Assembly: GCA_036583965.1 (NCBI GenBank)
Contig: JAZBQD010000030.1
Span: forward strand, 57,847,551-57,911,550
Direction: 5' to 3'
DNA length: 64,000 bases
DNA from: Prunella strophiata
Taxonomy: Eukaryota; Chordata; Aves; Passeriformes; Prunellidae
A program made the translations under genes and the position numbers. The notes beneath the pieces were generated by a model that was not told the DNA's origin, did no database searches, and saw nothing but the letters and a program-made list of their open reading frames with translations. Of this stretch, positions 12,700 to 26,349 are shown piece after piece; within the stretch, counting starts at the first letter, position 1; the number at the start of each line of letters is the position of its first letter.

Positions 12700-15600
12700 T
12701 TTTTTTTATAGGTCTTGTATCCCTACTGTTATCATTGCAAAGTAGTGCTTACTTCTTTGACAATGCATGCCTTGATGTGGCTAAGGAATAATTCCTCATT
12801 TATGTAACAGGCAAAAGACCATATATGTTCTCATTTCCTATTCTTTTTTTCCTTTCATTATGTCACTCTTCACTGTCATCTGCTTTCTTCATTTTCTTTC
12901 TCTATTTTCAGAATGCAAATAGAAATCTCACTACTGTGGGAGGATTGTCAGACTGTTAATAGGTTCAGAACTCTGCATCAATCAGGCAAAATTTTCTACC
13001 TCTTCACAATGACTGAGGAGGTCACCACCACATCTCCAAATATCACCAGTTCCAAGAACACTTTAAATAAAAAACTCTCCATTTGAGAAAAGGAGTTATT
13101 ACAAACTGAAGAAGTATGAGAGAATTTTTAGAGGAGTTTGCAGCTGGACATTATGGACAAATCTGATATTTGAGACAATTCTTATACAAGGACTTTTTAT
13201 TTACAGAGCAGAACAATGAACAACTTGAACTATGTGCTATCCCACTTTGCATATTCCTCTTTCAAAAGCTACTCCATTTTCATTTTTCAGGTGTCAGAGG
13301 GAAATGTTCCTGAAAACATTCATAGTGTGTTTTACAAAATGAGCCTGACTAAATTTTGCCATAAGTCTCAAGTGTGTACTTGCCATCCAAAATTTTGAAC
13401 TTCTAAAGGGGTCACACTCAACTCTATGCCTCTGCATTGCCTCCTATTTAGGCCTGCAGAACACTTCAGCACATCATCTTTAAAAAGAGGGATTCATGGG
13501 CCTTACTGCTACTTCAAATCAAACCAAAGTATTCCAATTTTGGTTTATACTACAAGAGAATGAAATGGTGGAAGAAATGTAATCTGAAATTACTGTACTC
13601 TAAATGTGAAGAGGAAGGCAATGCCAAGATTAACAGAATGTGAAACAGGATTCTGCAATCCATCACTACCTTCTTCTCAGCTGGAGGTAGGGTTGCTGAA
13701 CAGATGTGTTGGGATTTCTGCAGAGAAAGGCGAAAGAACCTGGAGAAACACAAAAGGAAAGCATGCTCTAGTAAGGACATCTTGAGAGTAGATGGACTGA
13801 GAAGAACTGCTATGCCACTCAAAATATCCAGTCAAGCAGTCTCTAGGACATTACCTCCTCATGTTTTTCTCTTTGGCACAAAGTACACAGTATGTGAGGA
13901 ATGTCAAAACAGAAGGCATTTTAGCCCTCTGTGTATCAAGTCTATTTACAAAGCAAAAGGAAAAGCAGTCTGGTTTCCAATATTTTAAGAATTTTTTATC
14001 TCTGATTTTGGCACATGACACACAGCCTTCATTCTGATGGTAGATTTCTGTTTAGTCTGGATATAAGCCGGTCAGCTAGATTTTATGAACCATGTCACCA
14101 GTTAAAAAGAAACTGTGCATGCAGAGAGTATAGAAAAAGCTCACAGAAACATCTCAAGTCTTCCTCTGTCAAGCTCAAGGATGGAATAATAGTTTTTATT
14201 TTTTGTTTGTTTGTTTTTTGCAAGCAAAAAACCTTCAGGACTAAAGAAATTAACAAGAAGTAACAGAACAGGGTAAACATAGAAAGACATGGCTAAAGAG
14301 AAAAAGACCAGTTTCCACAGTTTTGGACAAACTGGCATGGTAGTTTTCATTTTTGATTACATCTATTACTATGTCTGGAGTCAAAGATTATCTCAAAAGC
14401 TGATTGGAAAATATACCTTTCAGCCATACTGCTTTCAGAATATCTAAATGCAACACTCCAAGCTATGGCTCTGCATAATGAGGCAGAAAAGTGCTCCTAG
14501 AATTTTATTAATTTGTTTTAGATAGATGAGCTTGACTAAAAAGTCAAATCTTCAATTATACAGCATCTTGGAGCTTATTGTTTGCACTTTTCAAGCATTG
14601 GGTAAGTTGTTCTGTCAGATGCTTAGTATTTCTGGGCATGTAAGAAACCTGAATATATAAAGACTTCCAAAAGAAAGTGAATAATTGTTAGGAGTGGAAG
14701 CTGGAAAGGGAGAATTTAATATCACTTCTGTATTTCTTTCAGAATAAGAAAGAGACAAATGACAGCAAATGAAAGCTGTTTCTCTTGCTGGAGTGGTAGC
14801 AATAGTCCCAGCAGATTCAACAACTTTAAAACTCTGAAAAAGAAGAGTTCAAAATCTGTGTATTACAATATTTCATATTAGACTATTAATTTCCTGCCTG
14901 AAAGTCAGTATTTCTGTCTATCTCACTCCTTGATATGGAGTTACTTTCTGAATTGTATCCATCTGATTAACGACAGGATTTTTTCATTGATGTGAGTAAC
15001 CAAATTACTTGTGAAAGCAAGATCATTCAGGTAGTAGTGGGATTGGATATATATTACTATTTGCACATCTCTAGAACCAATCCCATTACATAAAAATTGG
15101 AATTTGATTTAAGCATCTAATTTATAAATATAACATTGAACCAAGACTTTGGTTTATATTCCTAAGCCATGATCAATAAATCTACCTAGTAAATCAGTCT
15201 TTTTTAACAAATAAACTGGGTTTCATAAAATAGATCTTAATAACCAGAGTATATGAAGTCCTGACTTATAAATCACAGGTATGACTAAAAATCAGTCATA
15301 TTGCTTATAAATCAGCAATGCTACTTTAAAAAGTGCCATACTTCTGAAAAAAAGGTGGAAGACAAATGTTCCTTTCTTTATGTATGTATATTTAATTTAG
15401 GTATTTAAAATGAAAGCAATTATAAAGCTACTTCTGAAATGGTTCTTTGAAAAACAGCACCTTAAAGTGATGATAGAGCAGAAGGGGAATTTTATTGGTA
15501 TTCATAAATGTGCACCTTGCCATTTGTAACTGTCTTTGTACTCTCTCCTCTGCACAGGCTGCCTATCAGGGTTGTAGTGTGCTGTCAAGATTGCTGCAGG

Positions 15601-16834
15601 TCTGATGCTTGTTATTCTCCTGTTTAGGTTTTTCAAATATGCCCTTGCCAGTCTCAGTAACAATAGACAGGCTGCTTTAATTTATTCATTTCCAGATGCT
15701 ATTTTATAGGCTGGGGCTAAACCACAGTTCACAAACTCCAAGTTTGAGCAGGTGAAAAGAGTGAAAAGAAGAGGTTAATTGATCCTTAAAAATATTGAAA
15801 GCAACATTTTTTCCTAGTATTCTTCAGCAAGATTCTGCTTTTCTTGTTTAGTGGGAGCATTTGTGAATGATCCCATATTCTTCAGTCATTTACTCAAGGA
15901 ATAAGTGAAATACCAACAGACTTTAGAGCTGACTCCAGTGTATATGGGAAAATTCAGTCAATTCATCCCTAAAGTTCTTAAACTTTTAGATTTGGTACAA
16001 TTTGGTTTGAATTTTTGAGTGATAGCTTTTTAAATTATTTGGTTTGCTTACTTGTTTGTTTTTCAGCAAAAGAGATTTCCTTTTTCAGTTAGTAGGAATA
16101 ACTGTATAAAGAAACATATAAAAGCCTAAACTCTAATTACTCCAAGTCCAACTTTTATATAATAATGAAAATGCTATCATCAATACATCTTTTAGTTCTT
16201 TACACTAGTTTTCAATCCACAAATATAACGAAAATATTTCCATAAACAGAAGCAGAGGCTTTCCTTCCTCCCCAATTAAACCCATAATATTTCCTGCAGA
16301 GATCAAAACAGATGAACTTTTAATCTGAGTTGGGAAAGACTTACATTTTACCCTCAGTCATTCTGCACTTCTCCCATGCTGGACCAATACCCTGACTAGA
16401 AGGATGCTAGAGGAAGTAATAGTGGGGGAAAAAAAATACTTTATTTTTTTTTTACCTTGTTATAATTTGCATAGGTATTAAAATATAATCATTCTAAGTT
16501 TTCAAATATATCCCCTAGCAAAAGTCGATCTTTGTAACAAACACAAATGGTTTGTTCTAGCTTTGTCTTTTTCTCTTTCTCTCCTTTAAATAAGAATTTT
16601 TAAATACCATTTCTTCTTTTGTATCCAATGTTCTCAATGGAAATTTTTAAATTAATTGAGATTTTTGCAAAAGTAATTTTGCCCAAAGACCCATGTTCTA
16701 TTAAGGTTTACTTTAAAGCATATTTCCTCTCACAAATTTATCTTTTTTCCTTTAATGTCAATAAAAATGGAACATATAAAGCAGGTATTATATTTTAATA
16801 GATTTTAGATATTCTATTTATATACAATTTTAGC
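12700..16834. other. AT-rich non-coding stretch
   Basis: No gene or mobile element was recognised. A 42-bp plus-strand segment at 15,558-15,599 has a very good acceptor (CTCTCTCCTCTGCACAG), a donor-like CTGCAG/GTCTGA and one open frame. It has no partner exon on that strand and is treated as chance. Confidence 0.5.
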
Positions 16835-16859
16835 TTTTTTTTTTTTTTTTTTTTTTTTT
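16835..16859 (+). repeat. Poly-T tract, 25 bp
   Basis: An uninterrupted run of T on the plus strand, followed by CTTCAG. Confidence 0.95.
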
Positions 16860-17169
16860 CTTCAGTCTGTATTTTATACATCTTCTTCTCTTATGATAGT
16901 TTTTTGGCAATATTCTTGTGGACAAGTAAGTGTCTTGTCCACATCCCAAATATATTAAGCCTTATTCCTTATAAAGGGGATTCCTGGTCACAGCTTCCTC
17001 TCCAGCATTTACAGGAAAAACAACAAACAAAAATAATGTTATTTTTTTGTTTTAACTATTCTTGTGGTCAGAAATTACTTCCTGTTGTTATGATATACTG
17101 GAATGATGTTAGGGTCTTGTGAAATAATGCTAGGATCTGACTATTAAAAGATGCCTCTGCCCAAATTAG

Positions 17170-17637
17170 GGTGCAAATGAGACTGTATGCCAAAGTCAAT
17201 AGAGCAGATTTTATTTAACTGTAAAGCAGAGGGCTGGGGGAAAAGATACAGAAAGACAGACTGATTAGGAAGAAAGATAGTCACTACCACATAGCTCTCT
17301 GTGGCATCCTGCTGGCCTTTCTTCTTCTGTTCCTCTCAGTGCTGGGGGTCCCCAGACTGTTCTTCTGGAGGTACAACTTTTATACAGTCCATGTCCTGAG
17401 TATCCACAAGGTGTTCACGTCATTTCCACAACTTGGGATATCGTGTGTGAGCAGTTGCTTCCCTTCTCACAGTTTGCCATGCTGGGAATTTTTTGTCTGT
17501 CCAGTTTACCCAGATTTGCCTCACCAGGCCTGGCATCTTCCTGTTGTTTTCTGTGGTTTTCCCACAGTCTGCAGAGTGGAATTTTGTCTGGTGTGTGTTA
17601 ATTCCAAATCTTTCACTTCTGTCAGGCAAAGTCTTCA
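17170..17637 (-). mobile_element. Probable LTR fragment, minus orientation
   Basis: The block begins with GAGCAGATTTTATTTAACTG. Read on the minus strand, this puts an AATAAA-type signal near the LTR end. It then runs through GC-richer sequence with CTCTGTGGCATCCTGCTGGCC, GGTCCCCAGACTGTTC and TACAACTTTTATACAGTCC. The texture resembles avian retroviral LTRs, possibly an ERVK-like class. It stops at the CR1 junction near 17,638. Frames of about 80-100 codons on both strands are incidental. The family assignment is uncertain. Confidence 0.5.
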
Positions 17638-17945
17638 GTAACTGGAAAAAGGGAAAACATTGCAACCACTTTTAAAAAAGGGTTAAAAGGAGGACCTTGA
17701 TTAATCATTCTTACCTCTGTGTCCAATGAGATCATGGAACAGATTGTCCTGGAAGTTATAACAAAACTTAGAAGACAGGGAAATTATTAGAAACAATCAG
17801 TGCAAGGAACTCCACTTGTGATGAGGCAGTCACAGTGCAGGTTGAGGGATGGGTGGACTGAGAGCACCCATTTGGAAAGGGACCTGCAGACACTGTTAGA
17901 TGAAAAATTTTAATATGGACCAAGACTATGAACTTGCACCTCAGA
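17638..17945 (+). mobile_element. CR1 LINE fragment, upstream part
   Basis: AACTGGAAAAAGGGAAAACA, a TTTTAAAAAAGGGTTAAAAGGAGGACC stretch, and TTACCTCTGTGTCCAATGAGATCATGGAACAGAT match the reverse-transcriptase region of CR1. Later GGACTGAGAGCACC and GAACTTGCACCTCAG match positions further 3', so an internal part is deleted. It continues in the same orientation at 18,421 after an LTR-like insertion. Confidence 0.8.
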
Positions 17946-17949
17946 AAAC

Positions 17950-18420
17950 CAACCTTATCTTGGCCTGCTTTGTATTATTTAAAAAGTCACCTCGAGCTAG
18001 ATCTTTTAAACTCTCGGTGAGTTATAATACACTCCCAGATAGCTCAGCTACCTGGCAGAAGGCATAAAAGAGCAGGGGGCTCTCGCAGACGTGTTGGAAA
18101 CAAAAAACGTTTAATAAAAGACAAAATAACAAAGAGAAAAGCCGATCTAGGTCAAGCAGGTCTTGCACCTAGTAAAACACCTTACAAAAGCCGTTAGTTC
18201 CTTTGTTGAGCCTGCTTTTATAGTAAATTGTCCAGGAGGGACTTCTTGGCTGTTATCCAATTAGCTGTCCTTAAATTTAGAGTGAAGTCCCCTTTGTCCT
18301 GTTATGTGTCCCCTTTGTTAGTTGGTGAGAGAAACTTCTGGAGGATTTTCCTTTTTTGGGGGACAAAGGACAGGTTTATTACTTCTGCCAATAGGGGGCA
18401 CATTCCTACACTGCTTTATA
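17950..18420 (-). mobile_element. LTR-like insertion within CR1
   Basis: Sequence unlike CR1 separates two collinear CR1 parts. It includes GGCTCTCGCAGACGTGTTGG next to AACGTTTAATAAAAGACAAAATAAC, then GTTGAGCCTGCTTTTATAG and a pyrimidine-rich stretch. This resembles an avian retroviral LTR lying in reverse. I could not define terminal TG/CA ends or a target-site duplication by eye, so the limits and class are tentative. Confidence 0.45.
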
Positions 18421-18951
18421 GGCAGCATGGCCAGCAGGGCAAAGGAGGGGATTCTGCCCCTCTGCTCTGCCCACTCTGCCCTCATGAGACCCCACCTGGA
18501 GTGCTCAGCCCAAGAAAGACAGGGATCTGTTAGAGAGGATCTAGAGAAGGGCCATGGAAATTTTCCATGGAACACCTCTCCTATAGAGGCAGGACTGTTC
18601 AGCCTTCTGGAGAAGAGAAGGCTCTGGGAAGACCATATTGAAGCCTTTAAATATACATGGGAGTCTTATGAGAAAATTGGAGTCTTTTTGCAAGGGTCTG
18701 CAGTGATAGAACAAAGGGTGACAGTTTTAAGACCAAAGGTGGAAGGTTTAGGTCAAGAGATATTTTTATCAAGAGGGTGGTGAAGACTGACAATGGTTGT
18801 GAATGTCCCATCCTGGAAGTGTTCAAGATGGGTGAGATGGTGTTTTGAATAATCTAATCTTACGAAAAATGCCCCTGCTCATGGAAGGTGGGTTGGACCT
18901 TTCAAGGTCCCTTCCCAACCTAAACCATCCTATAAATCTATGATTTTATGA
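18421..18951 (+). mobile_element. CR1 LINE 3' part
   Basis: GGCCAGCAGGGCAAAGGAGG, CTCATGAGACCCCACCTGGAGTG, TTCAGCCTTCTGGAGAAGAGAAGGCTC and CCATCCTGGAAGTGTTCAAG are consecutive CR1 3' landmarks. They end with CTTCCCAACCTAAACCATCC and CTATGATTTTATGA. The longest frame, about 150 codons at 18,322-18,783, runs across the insertion junction and is not a native CR1 frame. This is the downstream half of the element that starts at 17,638. Confidence 0.9.
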
Positions 18952-18959
18952 AGACAAAA

Positions 18960-21900
18960 CCAGAGACTTTTTAAAGAAGTGCTTTACATGTACAGTTGTT
19001 TGGGTTTTTTTTTCCCAAAATTTGCTGATTACATTGTCATATTTGTAATGTAGATAAACATTTTACTTTCTTATCATTGTCTGAGCACTAAGTCCAAGAC
19101 AAATACATTAAAAATAGAGATCATGAAAAAAGTCATGTGGCTTTGAAAACATTTCTTATTATTAATCATCAGCAACAGCAAAATAATACGTCATACATTA
19201 TTTGAATGCTGTGGGAACAATCTCAACATTTAGGCTGAAATGCAGGACCTTAAATCTAATAGATCCTTCACTAATTAAATTATAATTTCTTGATTCTTCT
19301 AAGTATCTGTGAGGGGCATTGAAGACAAGGACATAAAAAGTAGGAACATCATAAAAAACAACAGACTTTCAGCAGAGTGGGAAGCTTACTGACAACTACT
19401 TCATACCCATTGTTCTCCCACTTTTTTATTCAGCAGGCTCTGATCAGTCTGTCAAGAAGAAACTGGTGTTTCTATAGATATCTGTGACTGTAGCTGGTTG
19501 TTTTCCATTTTGGCATTTTGGACTTGGTTTTCCTGGTTTTTTTATTTTTTTGTTTTGTTTGATTGGGGGATTTTTGTTTGTTTGTTTCTTTGATTTGGTT
19601 TGGTGTTTTGGTTTTTGTTGTTGTTGTTTCTGTTGGTCTTTTGGATTTTTTTCTGCACTGACCAGTTCTAAGGCTCAAGGAAAAAAAAAAATCTTTTTTT
19701 AAATATCATATGGTCATTTTATTTGAATTTTGTTACTAAGGATGGTATTTAGTCAAAACTAATGGTTAGTATTCCTGTATTTGCCAAATTTGTACAAATG
19801 TTCTATAGAGAGAAAGTATTTGGATTGGGGGAAATCCAGTGTGGATTTTACCTAACTAAGGACCTGGTTTTAGGAATATATGAATAGTTGTCTCTTCCTA
19901 CTTGATAATATAGGAGGTATTCACTACAGAAAAATGGATTTAACAGCAGCCACATGCTAGTCACATTGTCACATGCTAGATGCTTTGAATTAGACAAATC
20001 GCCTCTTTTTCTGGCATTCTTTTAAAAAATGGTCATCTACCTGCATGGCTGAAAATTTTATGGAAATTGCATTTTGAAAATCTGATTTCTGGACTGTTTA
20101 CTCACCACTTTTGGACAGTGCACTCTGAGTCTTTTGTGTCTTTCATTCTTGTCCCAGGAGAGAAGGAGTAAGTAACAGCTAGTGGATCTCAATACTGTGA
20201 TTTATTTAAAAAACAATGAGATTAGAGGAACTCAATTACCTGTGGTACTTACTAGCCCACAGTGTTACATTCAGTGAACTGAGCTGCTCTTCCCCATAGG
20301 GAGAGCTGGGAAAGTTGGGCAGCAAGTTATACAGGCTCATGCCATAGTTCTGCTGACAATTACCAATCTCAGGTGTCATCCCACAGGGTGCCTCTCTGGG
20401 GTCTCCCACCTTTCATCTTAATGCATCTTTGTGATCTCTGATATGTTTCCTCATTTCCAGGTTGTTTCCTCCAGCCAGAGCAAAACTAAGGACTTCACCA
20501 TGTCCTTTCTGATGCTACTTCTTTCCAAGGCCATTTTTTTTCATTAATCATATTTTTTTAGCACAGCCCCTCTGTTTTGTATCCTAAGCCTCCAGTTTTT
20601 TCCTGACTAAACAGTCTGTGTACAAAAGCACAACTTTGCAATTGGTGTTCCTCTTTCATGTCTTTTTATTAAATGAAGGATTTAGGATGTTCCTAAGTCT
20701 GTTTAGATCAGGTGCTTCAAAAATTTACATCCAGTCCATACCAGTTCCATCTAGAAAATATAAGACTTTTGTTGGGGAATTCAAAAGTTCAGTTTCAAAT
20801 ACTCACAGTCACAGAAATTTATCCTGTTTGCTGAACTCTCTTAGTATTCACAGCTTAATGAATAAGAAACAAGTATACCACCAGACAGAATTCACTTTAG
20901 CATCATTTCAAAGAAGAATAAAAGCAAATATATTTTAACAATGGGAATAATTAAATTCCTGTGTGAATGTGGAAAAAGTCACTGAAGGCCAAATAGTTGA
21001 TCATGCAAGTGGAACACAACTGGGTTTTTTTGTGATGATGAAAAAAAAAAAGATATACTGGCATAAAAAATTATTACAGTCAGAAGATGAGCATTGGGTA
21101 AATGCATGTATTTATGCTGTGAGATCATCACGGAAAATAACATTGATGAATGAGATGGAAAAAGATTGCCTGAAGGTGAGCAGAAAACGATTTTGGCGAT
21201 AATTTAAAGCCCCAGAAAGCTTTAAGAAAGAGAAAGAAAAGATTGATAAAATGTAATTATGTCATTGTGCTTTTATGTTTCTTGTTTCAGTTCTCATTTC
21301 ACATTGGTCCTAAAACAACTAAAACAACAATTGTTTCTTTCTGAAAGATGGATTGCTGTCAAAAATAGAAATGTGCAACAAGCAGCAAGAAAAAATCCCT
21401 TATCTAAGGGCTTTACTTCTTCATGTAACAAACTGAGTAATAAATACAAAATGTTTCATTTGGTTTGAAACTGCTAATTAACAACTCATCGCTGATATTT
21501 GAAGATATTGATTTTTTATTATATGTTTTGTCAACCATAGCTGCTTTTCATATATAACACAAGAGAAAAGACAGACTATTTAAGGAAATAAAGCTCACTT
21601 GTATTTGGACACAGCTCAAAAGTTTCACCCACTGATTTTTATATTAATTTATATTAATTTATTATATCTTTGAATAATAGGTCAAACAGTGATTTAGAAA
21701 CTGATGTTCTTCTCAAAACATGCTGGCATTTTGCAAGTACTTAAGATTACTTGTTTGGTTTAAAAAATGCAATAACAGGTGATTTTGCACCTGTAATTTC
21801 AATCCTCTCCTCTCTAGTATATTCCACTAACATCAGTGAGAACCTTGTTCTTACAAATTTAATGTTAACAGAATTCATTTAAAGATGAAAAGTTTATCAG

Positions 21901-24020
21901 AATTAAAAATTACCAAAGACCATTATGGCTTCACAAAATATTAAATCCTGCTGTAAGATCAGTGACTAATAGCTTTAGTTGTGTATTTATAAATGTGTAA
22001 ATTTTGTTCCAAAATTTAAAAGCTGCCTCAGTTAAAAAATGGTTTAAAAAAGGACAAATCAAAACTCTAGCTATGATGGAAAACAATAATTAACCTCAAT
22101 AAGAAAAGTCAAATATAAACAGATGGAGGAACATATGCTAAGTAAAACGTAAATGTGAAGAGAAATCTCTAAGACCTAGAATTTCAGATTCTCTTTTTTG
22201 TTTGTCTGTTTTACCTTATAGGAATTTCAAACTTTGTTACAAATATAAGCAAAATTTCACCAAATACCACAGTAGTAAACAATGCAATTTGTCCAAGTAG
22301 TTAAGGCCCCAAAAGTAAAGAAACCTAAAAGGCACCTCAAATGTGTTGCTGAAATGAGGATAAAATATGATAGAAGAAAATGATACCTCATTATGACAAG
22401 CCTGTCTTTTCTATCAATCTCCTATTCATCAATATTTCAATGTGAACATAGTCACCATAATTCTCAGCAACAGTTGCTTCTAAAGTATTAAAAAAAAAAA
22501 AAAAAAGTCCAAATTTCATCAATTTTGCAGCTACAGATACAGTGTTAAGCAAGCAAACTAGTGAGGAGAAATATTAATATATTTTAAAAATTATGAGAAA
22601 ATAATGACAAAAAAAATAAAGAAGCAAAATATCCCTCCAAAAGAAGCCCAAAGCAGATCTTTTCTTTTTGTTTATTTTCTTGAACAAGTTTTCCACTAAT
22701 TCTTTTTTGTTTTGGGGACTGAGATGATGGCTTCTTGCTGGTCAAAAATGCAGGGTCCAAGTTTGATTCAATTATTATTAATAAAAAGGAGTTTGTTGTT
22801 TTTATTTTATTATTCTTGTCTGCTCTGAACAATTGATTCTCTTGAAAAAGAGGGAGGACCCCAAAACAAATGAACAATTAGTAAAAATTTCATCTTTGAC
22901 GCGGTAAAGATTTTAGATATAGATTATTCTGTTAGAAGGAAGGACTCATAGAACACTCTTCACTCTCATTAACTTCTGCAAAAGCTTAGAGGATGAAGAA
23001 ATACTGGATATGTTAATTCTTGTAATTTAATTAACACTACTGATTTCCATTACCATCCTCCTCACACTTAGCAGGTACACATTCATCTCTCACCTCCAAT
23101 GAGAAATAGATACCTTTAGGAAACAGATTAAAAAGTCAAGAGCTGGAGCCCTGCAGCCCATAGTTATGGGACCATGCTGATTTCAAGTGAGCAATTACAA
23201 ACTGTCTCTGTTATTTTACCCTGTGTACACATCTTTATGAAGTGCATAAATCTGGATTCAAAAGATTCACAATGAATTTTCATTTCATATGGAGTGTTTC
23301 TTCTCCAAAACTTGTTTCAGTGTTCTCTCCAAGAAGTATTGAAAATCTCTGTACAAAAGGTAATAAAACTTTAGCATGATTCTGTTACAAGCAGAAGTAC
23401 CAGAAATGAGCAGTTCTGAAACTATTTGAAAACAAAGAAATTCAGTATTAATCACTAAAGTAAAGAGCTCTGTACAGGAGATTTTCAAACACGTTGCTTC
23501 TCCAATGTGAAGCAACAGAGTTGACATCATTTCACATACCAGGGTAATTTATTTTTTACCATTGAGTGAGATTGTGAGAAAACACCCATTTTTCTTGCTC
23601 TTCATCCTCTTTAATCTCTGTGAATTGAAGCATAAAGCCATTCTTGGACATGATAGTGTTTCTCTCTACCCGACTGCTTTACTTTTTGGGACAAACATAT
23701 GGAATCAAAAAGGGTCTGGCTTAACAATTTTGGATCCTTGCTATCACAGAAAATAGTCACATATAATCCATTTATAAAACAGTTTTAAGAATAATTAGAA
23801 GTTTGTTTATTTGTTTTGCACTGCTGCTGTTAGAAAGCTATTATGGATCATTGTTCCTCTATTTCTTAGAAAGTGCAAGAAAAAATAATTAAAGCCTTAA
23901 GTCTGGGACTGCATTTGAATGCCATCAAATAATGCACGAAAGGTTAACATGCTATTATTGAAGCAATGTATTCTATCTCCCATCTCCAAACCCATGATGG
24001 TTTTGATTTTTTATTTCTCT
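18960..24020. other. AT-rich non-coding stretch
   Basis: No gene or mobile element was recognised. There is a T/G-rich low-complexity segment at 19,535-19,630, a 17-bp A tract at 22,490-22,506, and a short duplicated ATTAATTTAT near 21,643-21,662. A plus-strand frame of 106 codons at 20,618-20,938 has random-like composition. Confidence 0.5.
22490..22506 (+). repeat. Poly-A tract, 17 bp
   Basis: An uninterrupted A run. It is one of only two plus-strand A tracts of at least 15 bp in the window, against thirteen T tracts. Confidence 0.9.
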
Positions 24021-24021
24021 T

Positions 24022-24232
24022 TAGACTGATCTGGTAGGTAATAAATTAGATGAAGTTCCCCAAGTCGAGTCTGTTTTACCCATGACAGTAACTGGTGAGT
24101 GATCTTTCCCTGTCTCTATCTCAACCCATGAGAGTCAAGAGAATTATATTTTCTCTCCTCTGTCCTGCTGAATAAGGAAGTGAAAGAGTGGCTTTGGTGG
24201 GCACCTGACATCCAGCCAGAGTCAATCCACCA
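24022..24232 (+). mobile_element. ERVL-type LTR 3' end fragment
   Basis: This is the reverse complement of the family seen at 8.3 and 38.8 kb. It reads GGTAATAAATTAGATGAAG, TTCCCCAAGTCGAGTCTGTTTTACCC, GGTGAGTGATCTTTCCCTGTC, and TGGCTTTGGTGGGCACCTGACATCCAGCCAGAGTC. It ends in CCACCA at 24,227-24,232, the expected LTR 3' terminus. Only the last 210 bp or so of the LTR are kept. Confidence 0.8.
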
Positions 24233-24239
24233 AAACCAC

Positions 24240-26300
24240 CTTTAAAAGTATTTTCAGGATACCATTATCCCAGATACAACTCCCACTCATTGAGTTGTTT
24301 AGTATATATTATTAGGCCTTCAGTGTTCCATAGCAAAATTAAATGGCTGTCAGATCTTTCTGGAGTAAACTAATGTGCTGCCTCCAAAGAAAAACTTGGG
24401 CCTGATTCTTCAAAATTTGCTCTAGAAACCATCTTCAAGGATGGTGTAGATGAAACTGCACAACTGGCTGCTTTGTCCTTGTGCAACCCTATAGCATCCA
24501 TTAACTCTCTCCTGTGTTCTCATGGTCATGTAGACCTTCAGTTTCATGCAATGAAAATATTAACCTGAGAATATGCATCACCATTCTTATGTTGATTAAA
24601 GCTGAAGGAAACATACATGAAATGGAAAACAATATCCATCCCTACTGTGTGAGGACATTTCAAGTGGGCAGCTTCTAAACAACTCAGAGTTTGCTAACCA
24701 GGGAGAACGTCATTAACATCTGCTTTATGAGTATTTGTTTTCTCATGTTTGCCACAGATACATTTATTAAAAGGCAGTTGGATTTTTCTACAGAACTCAG
24801 TTGGGAAGGAGTTCAAGGATGTTTCCCCATTTGAAACTACTTTTTTGAGAAGTGCTATTTCATTCATTCATTCATTCATTCATTCATGCATTCATTCATT
24901 CATTCATATATCATATGCTACACTGATGTTATATAGTATTAATTTTTAAACCAGAATATCATGCTTTCAAACATCTGATAAATGTCCAGTATTATTAGAT
25001 ATACACTTCTGATTTTAGCAACAACATTTTTTTCTAGCATCAAGGAATGAAATAAAGCTTGACAAGGGCCATTTCCCATTAGAATGTATTAGCAGATTAT
25101 TATATCCATGCACTTTATTCCTCAATGAATTTAATTCATTGACTCCTTTTAGCTTTTTTTTCCTTTGGACTGTTCTCAGAGTAAATGTTATACTTATCTG
25201 GTCACTCTACTTGTTTGTTTCATTTGGTTTTAATTGGCCTAATAAAATATCTCTCTAATTTCCTTGATATACACAGATATATACAAACAAAGACAGACAA
25301 ACTGCAGATCTCTTTAAGCTAACTGCTTTTTGTCTCTGACAGTAAGGTAGACTTTAGCCAAAGCTTTTGTCCTTACACATGGAAGTACCCTGTTTTGGCA
25401 ATATAAATATTTATTTTAAGTAATGAACATTTTTTTCTTTGTATATTTCAGGTTTTATTTCTCAGTCATTTACTTTGTATTTTGATTAATTCTGGGGAAT
25501 TAAAACTTCTGATAAGTAGATATATGTGAGCAGATTACCTTGTGTGTAAAAGTCAAGCCATGATCTTGTTCCTATATTGAAACTCATGACTTCTATTCTT
25601 TTTGTCATCCTCTCAGGTTTGCTGAAAAAGTTGTAATTCATAATCTAAACATTTCAATCACTCACATCCTCTCTCTAGATTCCAGCAATACCACTCATAT
25701 CAAATTTATTCTAATTAATAAGGAATTACAGTACCTCATGAATGTTTTCCTGATTACTAAAACTTTGCAATAGGCAAGTGAAAAACTTCATTATCTTGGA
25801 CAAATTGCTACAACGTGCTCACAGCAGGTAGAGTTTGCATCTGCCTCTCATATTTAACTTTAAATTAAAGGCAATGGGTAGATTTTTAATTCCACTTAGG
25901 ATCAAACCAGCTATTTTAACCTCATTATATCTAGTCTTTCATTTGTATACATTTCTCCTATGTCCATATGTATATAGATATAGATGGATCATCTTGCTGT
26001 GATGTGACCTGAAAGCACAAAATTACCCTTCAAGTACAGCAATATAAATTCAATATAAGCTATCAAACCAGACCGGGTTTTTTTCCCTCTAATGTTCATC
26101 TCTTTATATCTCCTATTTCAATGGATAGCAAGCATGGGATAGACATTTAAAACACAAACTTTCATCTTCAACTCACATAGCGTCTCTTTGAAATTATGCC
26201 ACATATGGAATATGTGCAAGCTACATTCTGATCTGAAGCTCCAGCAAACCACGAAAACCCTACATTTCACTGAAGCAAATTGCCTATTTTAATTGAAGAT
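24240..26300. other. AT-rich non-coding stretch with ATTC microsatellite
   Basis: No gene was recognised. The ATTC repeat at 24,861-24,906 is the only organised feature I see. Confidence 0.5.
24861..24906 (+). repeat. (ATTC)n microsatellite
   Basis: About eleven tandem CATT/ATTC units with a single G interruption (CATGCATT) near 24,887. Confidence 0.95.
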
Positions 26301-26305
26301 TTCTC

Positions 26306-26313
26306 TTTTTTTT

Positions 26314-26343
<30 letters not shown>
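26306..26343 (+). repeat. Poly-T tract, 10 + 27 bp
   Basis: Ten T, one C, then twenty-seven T. Confidence 0.95.
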
Positions 26344-26345
<2 letters not shown>

Positions 26346-26349
26346 TGAA

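Noticed and set aside
15558..15599. 42-bp plus-strand exon-like segment with a very strong acceptor
   Set aside because: There is no partner exon on that strand. It shows how often such short candidates arise by chance.
18322..18783. 153-codon plus-strand frame
   Set aside because: It crosses the junction between an LTR-like insertion and a CR1 3' end and does not correspond to a CR1 reading frame.
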